A stretch of 64,000 nucleotides of DNA from Halorubrum trapanicum (GTDB lineage: Archaea; Halobacteriota; Halobacteria; Halobacteriales; Haloferacaceae), in NCBI RefSeq assembly GCF_002355655.1, contig NZ_AP017569.1:868001-932000 (forward strand), in the 5' to 3' direction. Below, piece after piece: positions 25,010 to 33,380 of the stretch. A program made the translations under genes and the position numbers. Below the pieces are notes generated by a model. It saw nothing but the letters and a program-made list of their open reading frames with translations. It searched no databases and had not been told where the DNA came from. How positions within the stretch are numbered: the stretch's first letter is position 1; the number at the start of each line of letters is the position of its first letter.

Positions 25010-26191
25010 ATGTCGATCACCCTTCCGGGACCGACGCTCGGCGTCGTCGGCGGCGGGCAGCTGGGTCGGATGCTGTGCGAGGCGGCCGCGCCGCTCGGCG
25101 TCGACCTCGTCGTGTTGGACCCGACGCCCGACTGTCCGGCGGCGCCCGTCGCGGCCGACCAGATCGTCGCGGAGTTCGACGACGCCGACGCGATCGACGA
25201 GCTCGCGGCCCGCGTCGACGCCCTGACCTTCGAGATCGAACTCGCGGACCCCGAGATCCTCGCGGCCGCGAGCGCGGAGCACGGCGTGCCGGTCCACCCC
25301 GACCCGGCCACGCTGGAGACGATTCAGGACAAGCTGGTCCAGAAGGAGGCGCTCGCGGACGCCGGGATCCCCGTCCCCGAGTTCGTCGCGGTCGCGACCG
25401 CCGAGGGGCTCGAACGCGTCGTCGAGGAGTTCGGCGGCGTCATGCTGAAGGCCCGCGAGGGCGGCTACGACGGCCGCGGGAACGTCCCCATCGAGGCGCC
25501 GAACGAGGCCGCCGACGCGCTCGACGCGGTCGGCGGCGCGGCGATGGCCGAGGAGTTCCTCGACTTCGAGCGCGAGGTCGCCGTGATGGGCCTGAAGGGC
25601 GCGGACGGCGAGACGCGGACCTACCCCGTCACGGAAACGGTCCACCGCGAGGAGATCCTCCGCGAGAGCGTCAGCCCTGCCCGCGCCGGCGACGCGATCG
25701 TCGCCGAGGCGGAATCGGTCGCGCGCGACGTGCTCGACGTCCTCGACGGCCGCGGCGTCTACGGGATCGAGCTGTTCGAGACGAAGGAGGGCGAGGTGCT
25801 GGTCAACGAGATCGCGCCCCGGCCTCACAACTCGGGTCACTGGACGATCGAGGGCGCGCGCACGTCGCAGTTCGAGAACCATATTCGGGCCGTCCTCGGC
25901 TGGCCGCTCGGTCCGACCGATCTCGTCGCGCCCGCGGTCACGGCGAACCTCCTCGGCGATGTCGACGAGACGCAGTCCGCGACGCTCCGTAACGTCGAGT
26001 CGGTCCTCAACGCGCCCGACGCCGACCTCCACTGGTACGGCAAAGACGACGTGTACCCGCTCCGGAAGATGGGGCACCTGACGGTGACGGAATGGGACGC
26101 GGACTCGCCGGGCGATGGCGAAACCGACCGCGACGCGCTGCTTTCGCGGGCCCGAGAGCTCCGCGACGGGCTGACGTTCCGGGATACGTAG
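25010..26191 (+). CDS. purK: 5-(carboxyamino)imidazole ribonucleotide synthase
   Basis: A 393-aa ATP-grasp enzyme. It begins GVVGGGQLGRML (the preATP-grasp domain). The ATP-binding lobe includes MLKAREGGYDGRGN, and the metal-binding end is VLVNEIAPRPHNSGHWTIEGA, the PurK signature. It makes N5-CAIR from AIR, ATP and bicarbonate for de novo purine synthesis. Start ATG at 25010, preceded by a GCAATACTTATTC TATA-like element ~30-35 bp upstream. The partner purE lies downstream on the same strand but is separated by the antisense hicBA pair. Confidence 0.95.
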   Translation: MSITLPGPTLGVVGGGQLGRMLCEAAAPLGVDLVVLDPTPDCPAAPVAADQIVAEFDDADAIDELAARVDALTFEIELADPEILAAASAEHGVPVHPDPATLETIQDKLVQKEALADAGIPVPEFVAVATAEGLERVVEEFGGVMLKAREGGYDGRGNVPIEAPNEAADALDAVGGAAMAEEFLDFEREVAVMGLKGADGETRTYPVTETVHREEILRESVSPARAGDAIVAEAESVARDVLDVLDGRGVYGIELFETKEGEVLVNEIAPRPHNSGHWTIEGARTSQFENHIRAVLGWPLGPTDLVAPAVTANLLGDVDETQSATLRNVESVLNAPDADLHWYGKDDVYPLRKMGHLTVTEWDADSPGDGETDRDALLSRARELRDGLTFRDT

Positions 26192-26209
26192 TCGCGTCCC
26201 GGTCGGCGC

Positions 26210-26461
26210 TCACGAATTGCGGTCGATCCACGCGCAGAAGGCGTCGAAATCGTGCGCTCCCGCGTCGTCCGCGATGCCCCTGAGCGTTCCCTCCCGGAGT
26301 TCGTCGTGGAGCGGAACCGTGACGTGCCGTTTGTCCGTCTCGTTTGTCGGGTGTTCGTGGTAGAGCTGCGCGTGGTCGCCGGTAGTTCGTCGCCACTCGA
26401 ATCCGCCGCGGTTGACGAGAACCTTCACGACCTCTCGTCCGGAGAACGTGCGCCTCGCCAC
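26210..26461 (-). CDS. hicA: HicA-type mRNA interferase toxin
   Basis: An 83-aa protein starting at GTG 26461. It has the HicA double-stranded-RNA-binding-like fold: FSGREVVKVLVNRGGFEWRRTTGDHAQLYHE with the catalytic His (H30), then VTVPLHDELREGTLRGIADDAG, the usual C-terminal beta strand and helix. HicA cleaves mRNAs and is neutralised by HicB. Here the antitoxin-like gene precedes it (hicB-hicA, 1 bp apart), the reverse of the most common bacterial order. The pair is antisense to and between purK and purE. Confidence 0.9.
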   Translation of the reverse strand: MARRTFSGREVVKVLVNRGGFEWRRTTGDHAQLYHEHPTNETDKRHVTVPLHDELREGTLRGIADDAGAHDFDAFCAWIDRNS

Positions 26462-26462
26462 G

Positions 26463-26732
26463 TTATTCGAGGACGTCGGGCGGATTCTCGTTCTCGGTCG
26501 CGTTCTCCTCGGGATCGATTCCGAGTTCTCGAAGCTCTTCGTCGGTCGGCTCGCGGCCGATCTCTCCCCGATGGAGCGCGACGGCCTCGTCGAGGTTCTC
26601 CAGCGCGTCGGACCGCGACTCCCCCTGCGTCGTGACGCCCGTCCCCACGTCTCGGACGATCCACCACCCTTCCTCTCGCCAGAGGCGGATCTCGCCGTCG
26701 TGGTCCGCTCCGTCGTCCGTCGAACTCGCCAT
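26463..26732 (-). CDS. hicB: HicB-type antitoxin
   Basis: An 89-aa acidic protein: a partial RNase-H-like HicB core, IRLWREEGWWIVRDVGTGVTTQGESRSDALENLDEAVAL, then an acidic tail (DEELRELGIDPEENATENENPPD). There is no separate HTH/RHH domain, so autoregulation would need another route. The stop (TAA at 26463-26465) is 1 bp from the hicA GTG. Start ATG at 26732; the intergenic region to purE contains an AT-richer CTTATCAACCG on the minus strand that could be the promoter. Confidence 0.88.
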   Translation of the reverse strand: MASSTDDGADHDGEIRLWREEGWWIVRDVGTGVTTQGESRSDALENLDEAVALHRGEIGREPTDEELRELGIDPEENATENENPPDVLE

Positions 26733-26852
26733 TACCGTACAGTTCGGGCGATTCGGTTGATAAGGGTTGGGCAGAGAACGAACGCGACGGCCGAGCCGAT
26801 ACCGGTCGCCGCATCCGGGAGTTCCTTGTAGCCCTCCGCCGAACCATCGCCC

Positions 26853-27461
26853 ATGACCACGGTGGACGACCTGATCGAGCGGCTCGAAGCGGAAGCGGCG
26901 GCCGACGCGGACCCGGCGACCACCCCGGACGTCGGGATCATCATGGGCTCGGACTCGGACCTCCCCGTCATGGAGGACGCCTACGACGCGCTCGACGAGC
27001 TCGGCTTCGCGGAGCAGACCGACTTCGGCGAGGCGCCGGACGCGCGGTTCACCTACGAGAGCTACGTCGTCTCCGCGCACCGGACGCCGGAGCTCATGTA
27101 CGCGTACGGGGAGACGGCGACGGAGCGCGGTCTCGACGTCGTCATCGCGGGCGCCGGCGGGAAGTCCGCCGACCTGCCGAACATGACCGCGTCGATCGCC
27201 TACCCGGTGCCCGTCATCGGCGTGCCGGTCCAGGAGAAGTCGGTCGACTCCGTCATCGGGATGCCGACCGGCGCGCCGATCGTCGCCGTCGACGCCGGGA
27301 AGTCGTACAACGCGGCGCTGTCGGCGGCACAGGTGCTCGCGCGCGAACACGACGAGATCGAGGAGCGGCTGGTCGAACTCCACGACGAGCAGAAGGCGGG
27401 GGTCGCGGACGTCTCCGCCGATCTTCACGATCTGGGTCTCGACGGGTTCCGGGATCGGTAA
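26853..27461 (+). CDS. purE: 5-(carboxyamino)imidazole ribonucleotide mutase
   Basis: A 202-aa class I PurE. The N-terminal ~30 residues are an acidic extension (LIERLEAEAAADADPATT). The core has GIIMGSDSDLPVM, VVSAHRTPELMYAYGETA with the conserved His, VIAGAGGKSADLPNMTAS and GVPVQEKSVDSVIGMPTGAPI. It converts N5-CAIR to CAIR, directly after PurK in purine synthesis. The gene is separated from purK by 661 bp that hold antisense hicBA, so it needs its own promoter. Structured repeat copy 2 begins 45 bp after its stop. Confidence 0.94.
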   Translation: MTTVDDLIERLEAEAAADADPATTPDVGIIMGSDSDLPVMEDAYDALDELGFAEQTDFGEAPDARFTYESYVVSAHRTPELMYAYGETATERGLDVVIAGAGGKSADLPNMTASIAYPVPVIGVPVQEKSVDSVIGMPTGAPIVAVDAGKSYNAALSAAQVLAREHDEIEERLVELHDEQKAGVADVSADLHDLGLDGFRDR

Positions 27462-27505
27462 GGAGCGACCGGCGTGGTGGCCGCGTCCGAATACCCGACC
27501 GTTCG

Positions 27506-27894
27506 TTTATAAATAGTGCCGTACTGGGATTCGGTAGACTCTTAAAAACTCTCAGCCGCTCAGCGTTACGCCGGTGACGGTAGATCGGTCAAGAACATCT
27601 CCAAGGCCTCGGTCACTCGTTTATAAATGGTAAACCGGAGATCAACGGCGAACACCGCCAAAGCCTCAGCCGTTTGCTTATAAATGGTAAACCGAAGATC
27701 AACGGCGAACACCGCCAAAGCCTCAGCCGTTTGCTTATAAATGGTAAACCGAAGATCAACGGCGAACACCGCCAAAGCCTCAGCCGTTTGCTTATAAATG
27801 GTAAACCGAAGATCAACGGCGAACACCGCCAAAGCCTCAGCCGCTCATTTATAAATAGCTGACAGTAGATCGACGGTGAACGCCTCCAAAGCCC
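27506..27894. repeat. 57-bp TATA-bearing tandem array, structured element copy 2
   Basis: TTTATAAA or CTTATAAA boxes begin at 27506, 27620, 27677, 27734, 27791 and 27848. Successive spacings are 114 then 57 four times, and the register at 27563 is a decayed unit. The three middle units are nearly identical (TTATAAATGGTAAACCGAAG, then ATCAACGGCGAACACCGCC, then AAAGCCTCAGCCGTTTG). Because 57 is divisible by 3 the array is open in several frames, but the peptide is only a 19-residue echo. Each box resembles a haloarchaeal TATA element and is palindromic, so direction is ambiguous. Confidence 0.85.
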
Positions 27895-28200
27895 CAGCCG
27901 CGAGGACTCGCGCGGCTTGCTGTCGTTCGAAAGGCGCAGAGCGCCTTTCGTGATGACGAGAGAGCAAAGCTCTCTCGAACCACGCTCCTTACTCAGTCGC
28001 TTCGCTCCTTCGCTGCGGTGCTTACTGCGCCGTGCTTCGTCCTCGCGACTGCCCCTTTGAGTCCCGCCCCACCCAGCACCGCAACCTCACACCTCCCCAG
28101 CCTCGTCGGTGGTCCTCCGCTTCGCTCCGGACCACCGACTCCCTCGCGCGTGCTGACTCGCGGCCGCCGGTGGCGGCCGCTCGCAGGCACGCGCCACCGC
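27895..28200. repeat. Structured element copy 2, folded body with extra hairpins
   Basis: Stem 1: 27895-27907 with 28039-28051 (12 of 13 pairs). Stem 2: GTCGGTGGTCC 28105-28115 with GGACCACCGAC 28129-28139 (perfect). Stem 3: GCGGCCGCC 28160-28168 with GGCGGCCGC 28172-28180, longer than in the other copies. Two extra perfect hairpins sit in the loop of stem 1: GAAAGGCGC/GCGCCTTTC (27929-27937/27941-27949) and CGAGAGAGC/GCTCTCTCG (27957-27965/27969-27977). Conserved single-stranded blocks are CTGCCCCTT.GAGTCC and CCTCCCCAGCCTC. No coding capacity is evident. It lies between purE and the nuo operon. Confidence 0.8.
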
Positions 28201-28408
28201 GTAATTACTTATAAACGGAGACCGGCTCGTTCCCCGTCGAGTCGCTGCGCCTCCATCGACTCGCACGCGGTTTCGGATCGAGTGTTCTCACTCTCTTCGC
28301 CGGCGCTTCGACCGCGAACGGGAGATACCGGCCCGCACGCCCGCGGACGCACAAGACTCAACGCTTATGAGGGGGCGGTCCAAACCCCAGCACGTTACGG
28401 AGACCTAT
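28201..28408 (+). promoter_or_regulatory. Upstream region of the nuo operon
   Basis: No gene is seen in these ~208 bp. Two TATA-like sites stand out: ATTACTTATAAACGG at about 28206-28220, right after the structured element, and CAACGCTTATGAGG around 28357-28371, about 45 bp before the nuoA ATG. The second fits a promoter for the 11-gene operon; the first could drive a longer leader. Confidence 0.45.
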
Positions 28409-28825
28409 ATGAGCGATTGGATAGCGATTGGCGCCTTGGCGGTCGTCGGCCTGCTCATCCCGATAGCGATGATGACAGTGTCGGCGTTGCTCCGTCCGAG
28501 CGTGCCTGAGACCGGTAAAAGTACCACCTACGAGTCCGGCGAGACCCCGACGGGCGGGACGCGGATCCGGTTCAACATCCAGTACTACATGGTCGCGCTG
28601 TTGTTCGTCGTGTTCGACATCGAGACCGTGTTGCTGTTCCCGTGGGCGGTCATCTACCGCCCGGCCGTCCAGGCCGGCGTGCCGATGGCCGACCTGCTGT
28701 GGCCGATGTTGGCCTTCGTCGGGATCCTCGCGGTTGGACTCGTCTGGGCGTGGCGGTCGGGGGCGATCAGCTGGGCCCGCAGCCCCCGCGCGACCAGCAG
28801 AAAGACGACGGAGGACATCAACTAA
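28409..28825 (+). CDS. nuoA: NADH-quinone oxidoreductase-like complex subunit A
   Basis: A 138-aa subunit with three hydrophobic helices (IAIGALAVVGLLIPIAMM, YMVALLFVVFDIETVLLFPW, MLAFVGILAVGLVWAW). It carries the family hallmarks YESGETPTG and the FDIETVLLFPWA motif at the Q-site end of the membrane arm. I chose the ATG at 28409 (MSDWIAIG) because an upstream in-frame ATG at 28367 overlaps the likely promoter and adds a polar tail. First gene of the nuo operon; its TAA overlaps the nuoB ATG by one base. Confidence 0.93.
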   Translation: MSDWIAIGALAVVGLLIPIAMMTVSALLRPSVPETGKSTTYESGETPTGGTRIRFNIQYYMVALLFVVFDIETVLLFPWAVIYRPAVQAGVPMADLLWPMLAFVGILAVGLVWAWRSGAISWARSPRATSRKTTEDIN

Positions 28826-29523
28826 TGAGCAGCGATCAACCGTTTATCACCGACGATTCGCAAGTCGTAACCGAGACCAGAGACGCCCGGATGACCGGGC
28901 AGGGAGACCGGTTCAACTCCCGGCTCCGGGAGGCGTTCGGCTCCTCGCCGTTCATCCTCACCAAGTTCGACAAGTTCCTGAACTGGTGTCGGGGCTCCTC
29001 GATGTTCATGCTGCAGTTCGGCATCGCCTGCTGCAGCATCGAGATGATGCACACCTACGCGGTGAAACACGATCTCGACCGCTTCGGGTCGGGCGTCCCC
29101 CGCGCCTCGCCGCGACAGGCCGACGTGATGATCGTCCCCGGGACGATCGTCTCGAAGTTCGCCCCGCGGATGAAGCGCGTCTACGACCAGATGCCCGAGC
29201 CGAAGTTCGTCGTGGGCATGGGCTCGTGCACCATCTCCGGCGGCCCGTTCCAGGAGGGGTACAACGTCATCAAGGGCGCCGAGGAGGTCATCCCGATCGA
29301 CATCCACGTCCCCGGCTGCCCGCCCCGCCCCGAGGCGCTCGTCTACGGCGTCGTGAAGCTGCAGGAGCGCGTCGCCAACGGCGAGGCCTCGCCCGTGACG
29401 GTGAAGCCGTACGAGCTGGAGGAGTTCTCGGACCTCGAACGCGACGAACTCGTCGACAAGCTGGCCGACCAGATCGACGACGACGAGCTCGTCATGCGGT
29501 ACAACTTCGCTGATTCGCCATGA
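28825..29523 (+). CDS. nuoB: Complex I-like subunit B (N2 iron-sulfur cluster)
   Basis: A 232-aa protein that carries cluster N2, the last electron carrier before quinone. The tandem cysteines are in [10 protein letters not shown], with the other ligands in [10 protein letters not shown] and VPGCPPRPE. The C-terminal ~60 residues are an acidic tail ([20 protein letters not shown]). ATG at 28825 overlaps the nuoA stop; its own stop overlaps the nuoCD start (ATGA). Works at the junction of the peripheral and membrane arms. Confidence 0.95.
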   Translation: MSSDQPFITDDSQVVTETRDARMTGQGDRFNSRLREAFGSSPFILTKFDKFLNWCRGSSMFMLQFGIACCSIEMMHTYAVKHDLDRFGSGVPRASPRQADVMIVPGTIVSKFAPRMKRVYDQMPEPKFVVGMGSCTISGGPFQEGYNVIKGAEEVIPIDIHVPGCPPRPEALVYGVVKLQERVANGEASPVTVKPYELEEFSDLERDELVDKLADQIDDDELVMRYNFADSP

Positions 29524-31184
29524 GCCTCGAACGACCGGACACCGTCGACGACGGCGCCGTCGAGCAGACGCCGGACGAGCTGGAGGCGCTCCTCGGCGAC
29601 CTCGTCGTCGACCGCGACGACCACCTGAACGCGCCCGGCTTCGTCATCCGGCCGGACACCGTTCAGGAGACGCTTCGGACCCTGAAAGAGCAGGCGGGGT
29701 ACGACCACCTCTCCGTCGTCTCCGCACAGGAGTACGAGAACCGCTACGAGTCGATCTACCACCTGAAGAAGTACGACGACCCGACCCAGGAGGTCAGTAT
29801 CGTCGTCCCCGCAGACAAGGACGACCCCGTCTCCGAGTCCGCCGAGCCCGTCTTCCGCACCGCCGACTGGCACGAGCGGGAGGCGTACGATCTGATCGGG
29901 ATCGAGTACGACGACCACCCCGACCTGCGCCGGATACTGCTGCCGGAGACCTGGCAGGGCCACCCCCTGTCGATGGACTACGACAAGGACCGGCCGCAGA
30001 TCGCCACGCTGCCGGAGCACGCGAACCCGCTGGAGGACCACCACAAGGACGCGGAGTCCGACACGATGTTCCTCAACATCGGGCCGCACCACCCGGCGAC
30101 CCACGGCGTCTTACACCTGAAGACGGTCCTCGACGGCGAGCAGGTCGTCGACGTCGAGCCCGACATCGGCTACCTCCACCGCAGCGAGGAGCAGATGGCC
30201 CAGTCCGGCACGTACCGCCACCAGATCATGCCGTACCCGGACCGCTGGGACTACATCTCGGCGGGGCTGCTCAACGAGTGGGCGTACGCCCGCGCGGCCG
30301 AGGACCTCGCGGACATCGAGGTGCCGGAGTACGCACAGGTCATCCGCACGATGGGCGCGGAGATGTGCCGGATCGCCGCGCACATGCTCGCCTTGGCGAC
30401 GTTCGCGCTCGACATCAACGGCGACTTCACGGCGACGTTCATGTACGCCATCAACGACCGCGAGCGCGTCCAGAACCTCCTCGAGGATCTGACGGGCCAG
30501 CGGCTGATGTTCAACTACTTCCGGCTCGGCGGCGTCGTCTGGGACCTGCCCGAGCCCCGCGAGGAGTTCTTCTCGGACACCCGCGACTTCCTCGACCAGC
30601 TCCCCGAGTCGATCGAGGAGTACCACAACCTGATCACCTCGAACGAGGTGTTCCAGATGCGGACGATCGACACCGGAATCCTCCCGCCGGACGTCGCGAA
30701 GAACTACGGCGCGACCGGGCCCGTCGCCCGCGGCTCGGGCGTCGACTACGACCTCCGCCGCGACGACCCGTACGGCTACTACGACGAGCTCGACTGGGAC
30801 GTCGTCACCGAGGACGGCTGCGACAACTTCAGCCGCCTCCTCGTCCGGATGCGCGAGGTCGAGGAGTCCGCGAAGATCATCGAGCAGTGCGTCGACCTGC
30901 TCGAGGACTGGCCGGAAGACGAGCGGAACATTCAGGCGAACGTGCCGCGCACGCTGCGCCCGGACGACGACACGGAGATCTACCGCGCCGTCGAGGGCGC
31001 CAAGGGAGAGCTCGGCATCTACATCCGCGCGGACGGGACGGACAAGCCGGCCCGGTTCAAGATCCGATCGCCGTGCTTCTCGAACCTCCAGACGCTGCCG
31101 GAGATGGCGAACGGAGAGTACATCCCCGACGTCATCGCCGCGCTCGGTAGCCTCGACGTCGTTCTCGGGGAGGTGGACCGCTGA
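29520..31184 (+). CDS. nuoCD: Complex I-like fused subunits C and D
   Basis: A 554-aa fusion. Residues ~1-170 are NuoC (30-kDa type: VFRTADWHEREAYDLIGIEYDDHPDLRRILLP). Residues ~185-554 are NuoD (49-kDa type), starting at NIGPHHPATHGVLHLKTVLDGE and containing YLHRSEEQMAQ and the C-terminal RSPCFSNLQTLPEMANGEYIPD. NuoD forms most of the quinone pocket. The C-D fusion is normal in haloarchaea. The stop codon shares its last base with the nuoH ATG. Confidence 0.94.
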   Translation: MSLERPDTVDDGAVEQTPDELEALLGDLVVDRDDHLNAPGFVIRPDTVQETLRTLKEQAGYDHLSVVSAQEYENRYESIYHLKKYDDPTQEVSIVVPADKDDPVSESAEPVFRTADWHEREAYDLIGIEYDDHPDLRRILLPETWQGHPLSMDYDKDRPQIATLPEHANPLEDHHKDAESDTMFLNIGPHHPATHGVLHLKTVLDGEQVVDVEPDIGYLHRSEEQMAQSGTYRHQIMPYPDRWDYISAGLLNEWAYARAAEDLADIEVPEYAQVIRTMGAEMCRIAAHMLALATFALDINGDFTATFMYAINDRERVQNLLEDLTGQRLMFNYFRLGGVVWDLPEPREEFFSDTRDFLDQLPESIEEYHNLITSNEVFQMRTIDTGILPPDVAKNYGATGPVARGSGVDYDLRRDDPYGYYDELDWDVVTEDGCDNFSRLLVRMREVEESAKIIEQCVDLLEDWPEDERNIQANVPRTLRPDDDTEIYRAVEGAKGELGIYIRADGTDKPARFKIRSPCFSNLQTLPEMANGEYIPDVIAALGSLDVVLGEVDR

Positions 31185-32257
31185 TGGGCACGGCGCCCGC
31201 GCAGCTGTTCCCCGAGTTCATCGTCGACACGCTCGGGCTCGACAGCGTCATCGGCGAGGTCGCGGCCTCGCTCGTCGCCGCGTTCGTCGTCGGCAACATC
31301 ATCCTCGCGTTCACGGGCGTCGCCGGCCCGTGGGCGAAACGGAAGATCACGGCCGCGTTCACCGACCGGATCGCGGTCGACCGGATCGGCCCCTACGGAC
31401 TGTTAATCATCCCGGCCGCCGCGGTCCAGCTCCTCGCGAAGGAGCTCATCATCCCGGAGGGCGTCGACCGCCCCTCGTGGGATATCGCGCCGATCCTCCT
31501 ACCGGCGTCGGCGCTGCTCGGCTTCTCCGTCATCCCGATGGGGCAGCTCGGCCCGATCAACCTCCAGCTCGCGGACCCGGAGGTCGGGTTCGCGTTAGTG
31601 TTCGCGTTCGCGTCGATCGCGTCGATTTCGCTGGTGATGGCCGGCTACGCGTCGAACAACAAGTACTCGCTGCTCGGCGGGCTCCGCGCGGTCGCGCAGA
31701 ACCTCGCGTACGAGATCCCGCTCATCGTCACGGCGATGTCGGTCGTGATCTTCGCCGGCACGCTCCAGATGAGCGGTATCGTCGGCGCGCAGACGGAGAC
31801 GCTGGTGACGATCGCCGGGGTCTCGATCCCGTCGTGGTACGCGTTCGTGAACCCGTTCGCGTTCGTGCTGTTCCTCACGGCGAACATGGCCGAGATCGGG
31901 CGGAACCCGTTCGACATCCCCGAGGCGCCGACGGAGATCGTCGCGGGGTACCAGACGGAGTACTCCTCGGCGTACTTCGTCCTCTTCTACCTCGGAGAGT
32001 TCGTCCACATCTTCCTCGGCGGGGCGATCCTCGCCGTGACGTTCCTCGGCGGCGCCTCCGGGCCCGGTCCGGAGAGCATCGGCTTCATTTGGTTCGTGGT
32101 GAAGATCTGGGGCTTCTTCCTGTTCACGCAGTGGGCCCGCGCGGCGCTGCCGCGCGTCCGTATCGACCAGCTGATCGAGATCGGCTGGAAGGGAATGCTG
32201 GTGCTGTCGTTCGCGAACCTGGTGCTCACGGCCGTAATCGTGGGGGTGATCGCGTAA
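31184..32257 (+). CDS. nuoH: Complex I-like membrane subunit H
   Basis: A 357-aa membrane protein with about eight helices. The Q-site signature IGRNPFDIPEAPTEIVAGYQTEYSS (quoted in part: NPFDIPEAPTE) with acidic residues, and the RVRIDQLIEIGWKGMLVLS end, are diagnostic of NuoH. It links the quinone chamber to the proton channels. Translation starts at 31184, overlapping the nuoCD stop by one base. Confidence 0.94.
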   Translation: MGTAPAQLFPEFIVDTLGLDSVIGEVAASLVAAFVVGNIILAFTGVAGPWAKRKITAAFTDRIAVDRIGPYGLLIIPAAAVQLLAKELIIPEGVDRPSWDIAPILLPASALLGFSVIPMGQLGPINLQLADPEVGFALVFAFASIASISLVMAGYASNNKYSLLGGLRAVAQNLAYEIPLIVTAMSVVIFAGTLQMSGIVGAQTETLVTIAGVSIPSWYAFVNPFAFVLFLTANMAEIGRNPFDIPEAPTEIVAGYQTEYSSAYFVLFYLGEFVHIFLGGAILAVTFLGGASGPGPESIGFIWFVVKIWGFFLFTQWARAALPRVRIDQLIEIGWKGMLVLSFANLVLTAVIVGVIA

Positions 32258-32258
32258 C

Positions 32259-32720
32259 ATGATCGGACTCATGAAATCCATGGCGACGACGATGAAACAC
32301 GCGCTGGACGGGTCGACGTTCACGGTGGAATACCCGGAGGACGCGCCCGAGGTGAGCCCGCGGTTCCGCGGGGTCCACAAGTTCAGCCAAGAGCGGTGTA
32401 TCTGGTGTCGGCAGTGCGAGAACGTCTGTCCGAACGACACGATCCAGATCGTTCAGGACGACCAGCGCAACGGGGAGCAGTACAACCTCCACATCGGGCA
32501 GTGCATCTACTGCCGGCTCTGCGAGGAGGTCTGCCCCGTCGACGCCATCCTGCTGACGCAGAACTTCGAGTTCACCGCCGACACGAAGGACGACTTCGTG
32601 TTCAACAAAGAACAGCTCAAGAACGTCCCGTGGTACAAGGGAATCGACCCGCTGGAGTCCCGCAACCCCGATCGCGGCGCGTGGATCGGGGAGGGCGACG
32701 GCGAGGTCGACTACCAGTAG
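32259..32720 (+). CDS. nuoI: Complex I-like 2x[4Fe-4S] subunit I
   Basis: A 153-aa ferredoxin-like subunit. Two CxxCxxCxxxCP motifs are present: C47, C50, C53, C57 (CIWCRQCENVCP) and C82, C85, C88, C92 (CIYCRLCEEVCP). They bind clusters N6a and N6b that feed N2. With no NuoEFG in the operon, NuoI is the likely docking point for the physiological electron donor. It is one base after the nuoH stop; a 49-bp gap follows before nuoJ1. Confidence 0.95.
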   Translation: MIGLMKSMATTMKHALDGSTFTVEYPEDAPEVSPRFRGVHKFSQERCIWCRQCENVCPNDTIQIVQDDQRNGEQYNLHIGQCIYCRLCEEVCPVDAILLTQNFEFTADTKDDFVFNKEQLKNVPWYKGIDPLESRNPDRGAWIGEGDGEVDYQ

Positions 32721-32769
32721 CGGGCACGTCTCGAAATCTTCAAAGGGGTTCTCATAGGAGACAAACACA

Positions 32770-33036
32770 ATGGTTTATGCTACCATCGCGTTCGGGCTGT
32801 TCGCCGCGGTCACGCTGGCGTTCGCCCTCGGGGTCGTCCTGGCGCGCGACGTGTTCCACGCCGCGCTGCTTCTGGGCGGAGCCCTCACGAGCGTCGCGGT
32901 GCACTACGTGATGCTGCGGGCGGAGTTTATCGCCGCCATGCAGATCCTCGTCTACGTCGGCGGGGTCCTCATCCTGGTCACGTTCGCCGTGATGCTCACG
33001 CGATCGGACACGGAAACGGAGGTGAGTAGCGCGTGA
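32770..33036 (+). CDS. nuoJ1: Complex I-like subunit J, N-terminal half (split)
   Basis: An 88-aa membrane protein with three helices. It holds the NuoJ N-terminal signature DVFHAALLLGGALTSVAVHYVMLRAEFIAAMQILVYVGG (in part: AAMQILVYVGGVLIL), which includes the conserved pi-bulge helix. It corresponds to the first half of bacterial NuoJ; the second half is encoded separately next. It overlaps nuoJ2 by 4 nt (GTGA). A purine-rich GGTTCTCATAGGAGAC with a good SD lies just upstream of the ATG. Confidence 0.92.
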   Translation: MVYATIAFGLFAAVTLAFALGVVLARDVFHAALLLGGALTSVAVHYVMLRAEFIAAMQILVYVGGVLILVTFAVMLTRSDTETEVSSA

Positions 33037-33380
33037 GCAACGACGAGAGCCGCGGCTCGCGGATCGCACCCGCGATCGCCGTCGGCGGGCTTTTCGCGGT
33101 GTTGGCCGCGACGGTGAGCGGGGCGACGTTCGGCTTCGAGTCGGTCGGCTTCCCGGCCGACGCCTCGATCGTCCACAACATCGGGTACGCCCTCTTCAAC
33201 CTCGCCGAGTACGAGCTCGGCTCGGTGCCGTCCGAGGGGTTCCTCGCGGCCTTCCTGATCGCCGCGGTCGCGCTCGACGTCGCGGTCGACGGCGCCGTCT
33301 ACCTGGCGAAGCGCGAGGAGGACGACTCCATCGTCTCCGCGCTCGGCCAGGCGTTCACCGACGGGGGTGACCGCCGGTGA
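33033..33380 (+). CDS. nuoJ2: Complex I-like subunit J, C-terminal half
   Basis: A 115-aa protein starting at GTG 33033 inside the nuoJ1 stop region (GTGA). It has two helices, residues ~11-30 (APAIAVGGLFAVLAATVSGA) and ~70-90 (GFLAAFLIAAVALDVAVDGAVYLAKRE), matching the C-terminal half of NuoJ. Splitting of nuoJ is common in haloarchaea. It overlaps nuoK by 4 nt. Confidence 0.88.
   Translation: MSNDESRGSRIAPAIAVGGLFAVLAATVSGATFGFESVGFPADASIVHNIGYALFNLAEYELGSVPSEGFLAAFLIAAVALDVAVDGAVYLAKREEDDSIVSALGQAFTDGGDRR

Noticed and set aside
27566-27862. Open frames with perfect 19-residue peptide repeats across the TATA array
   Set aside because: The unit length 57 is divisible by three, so repeats read through in several frames on both strands. 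No start signal, and copies 1 and 3 do not keep the frame.
27506-27894. CRISPR array
   Set aside because: Units are contiguous tandem copies with no unique spacers between short repeats, and no cas genes are in the window.
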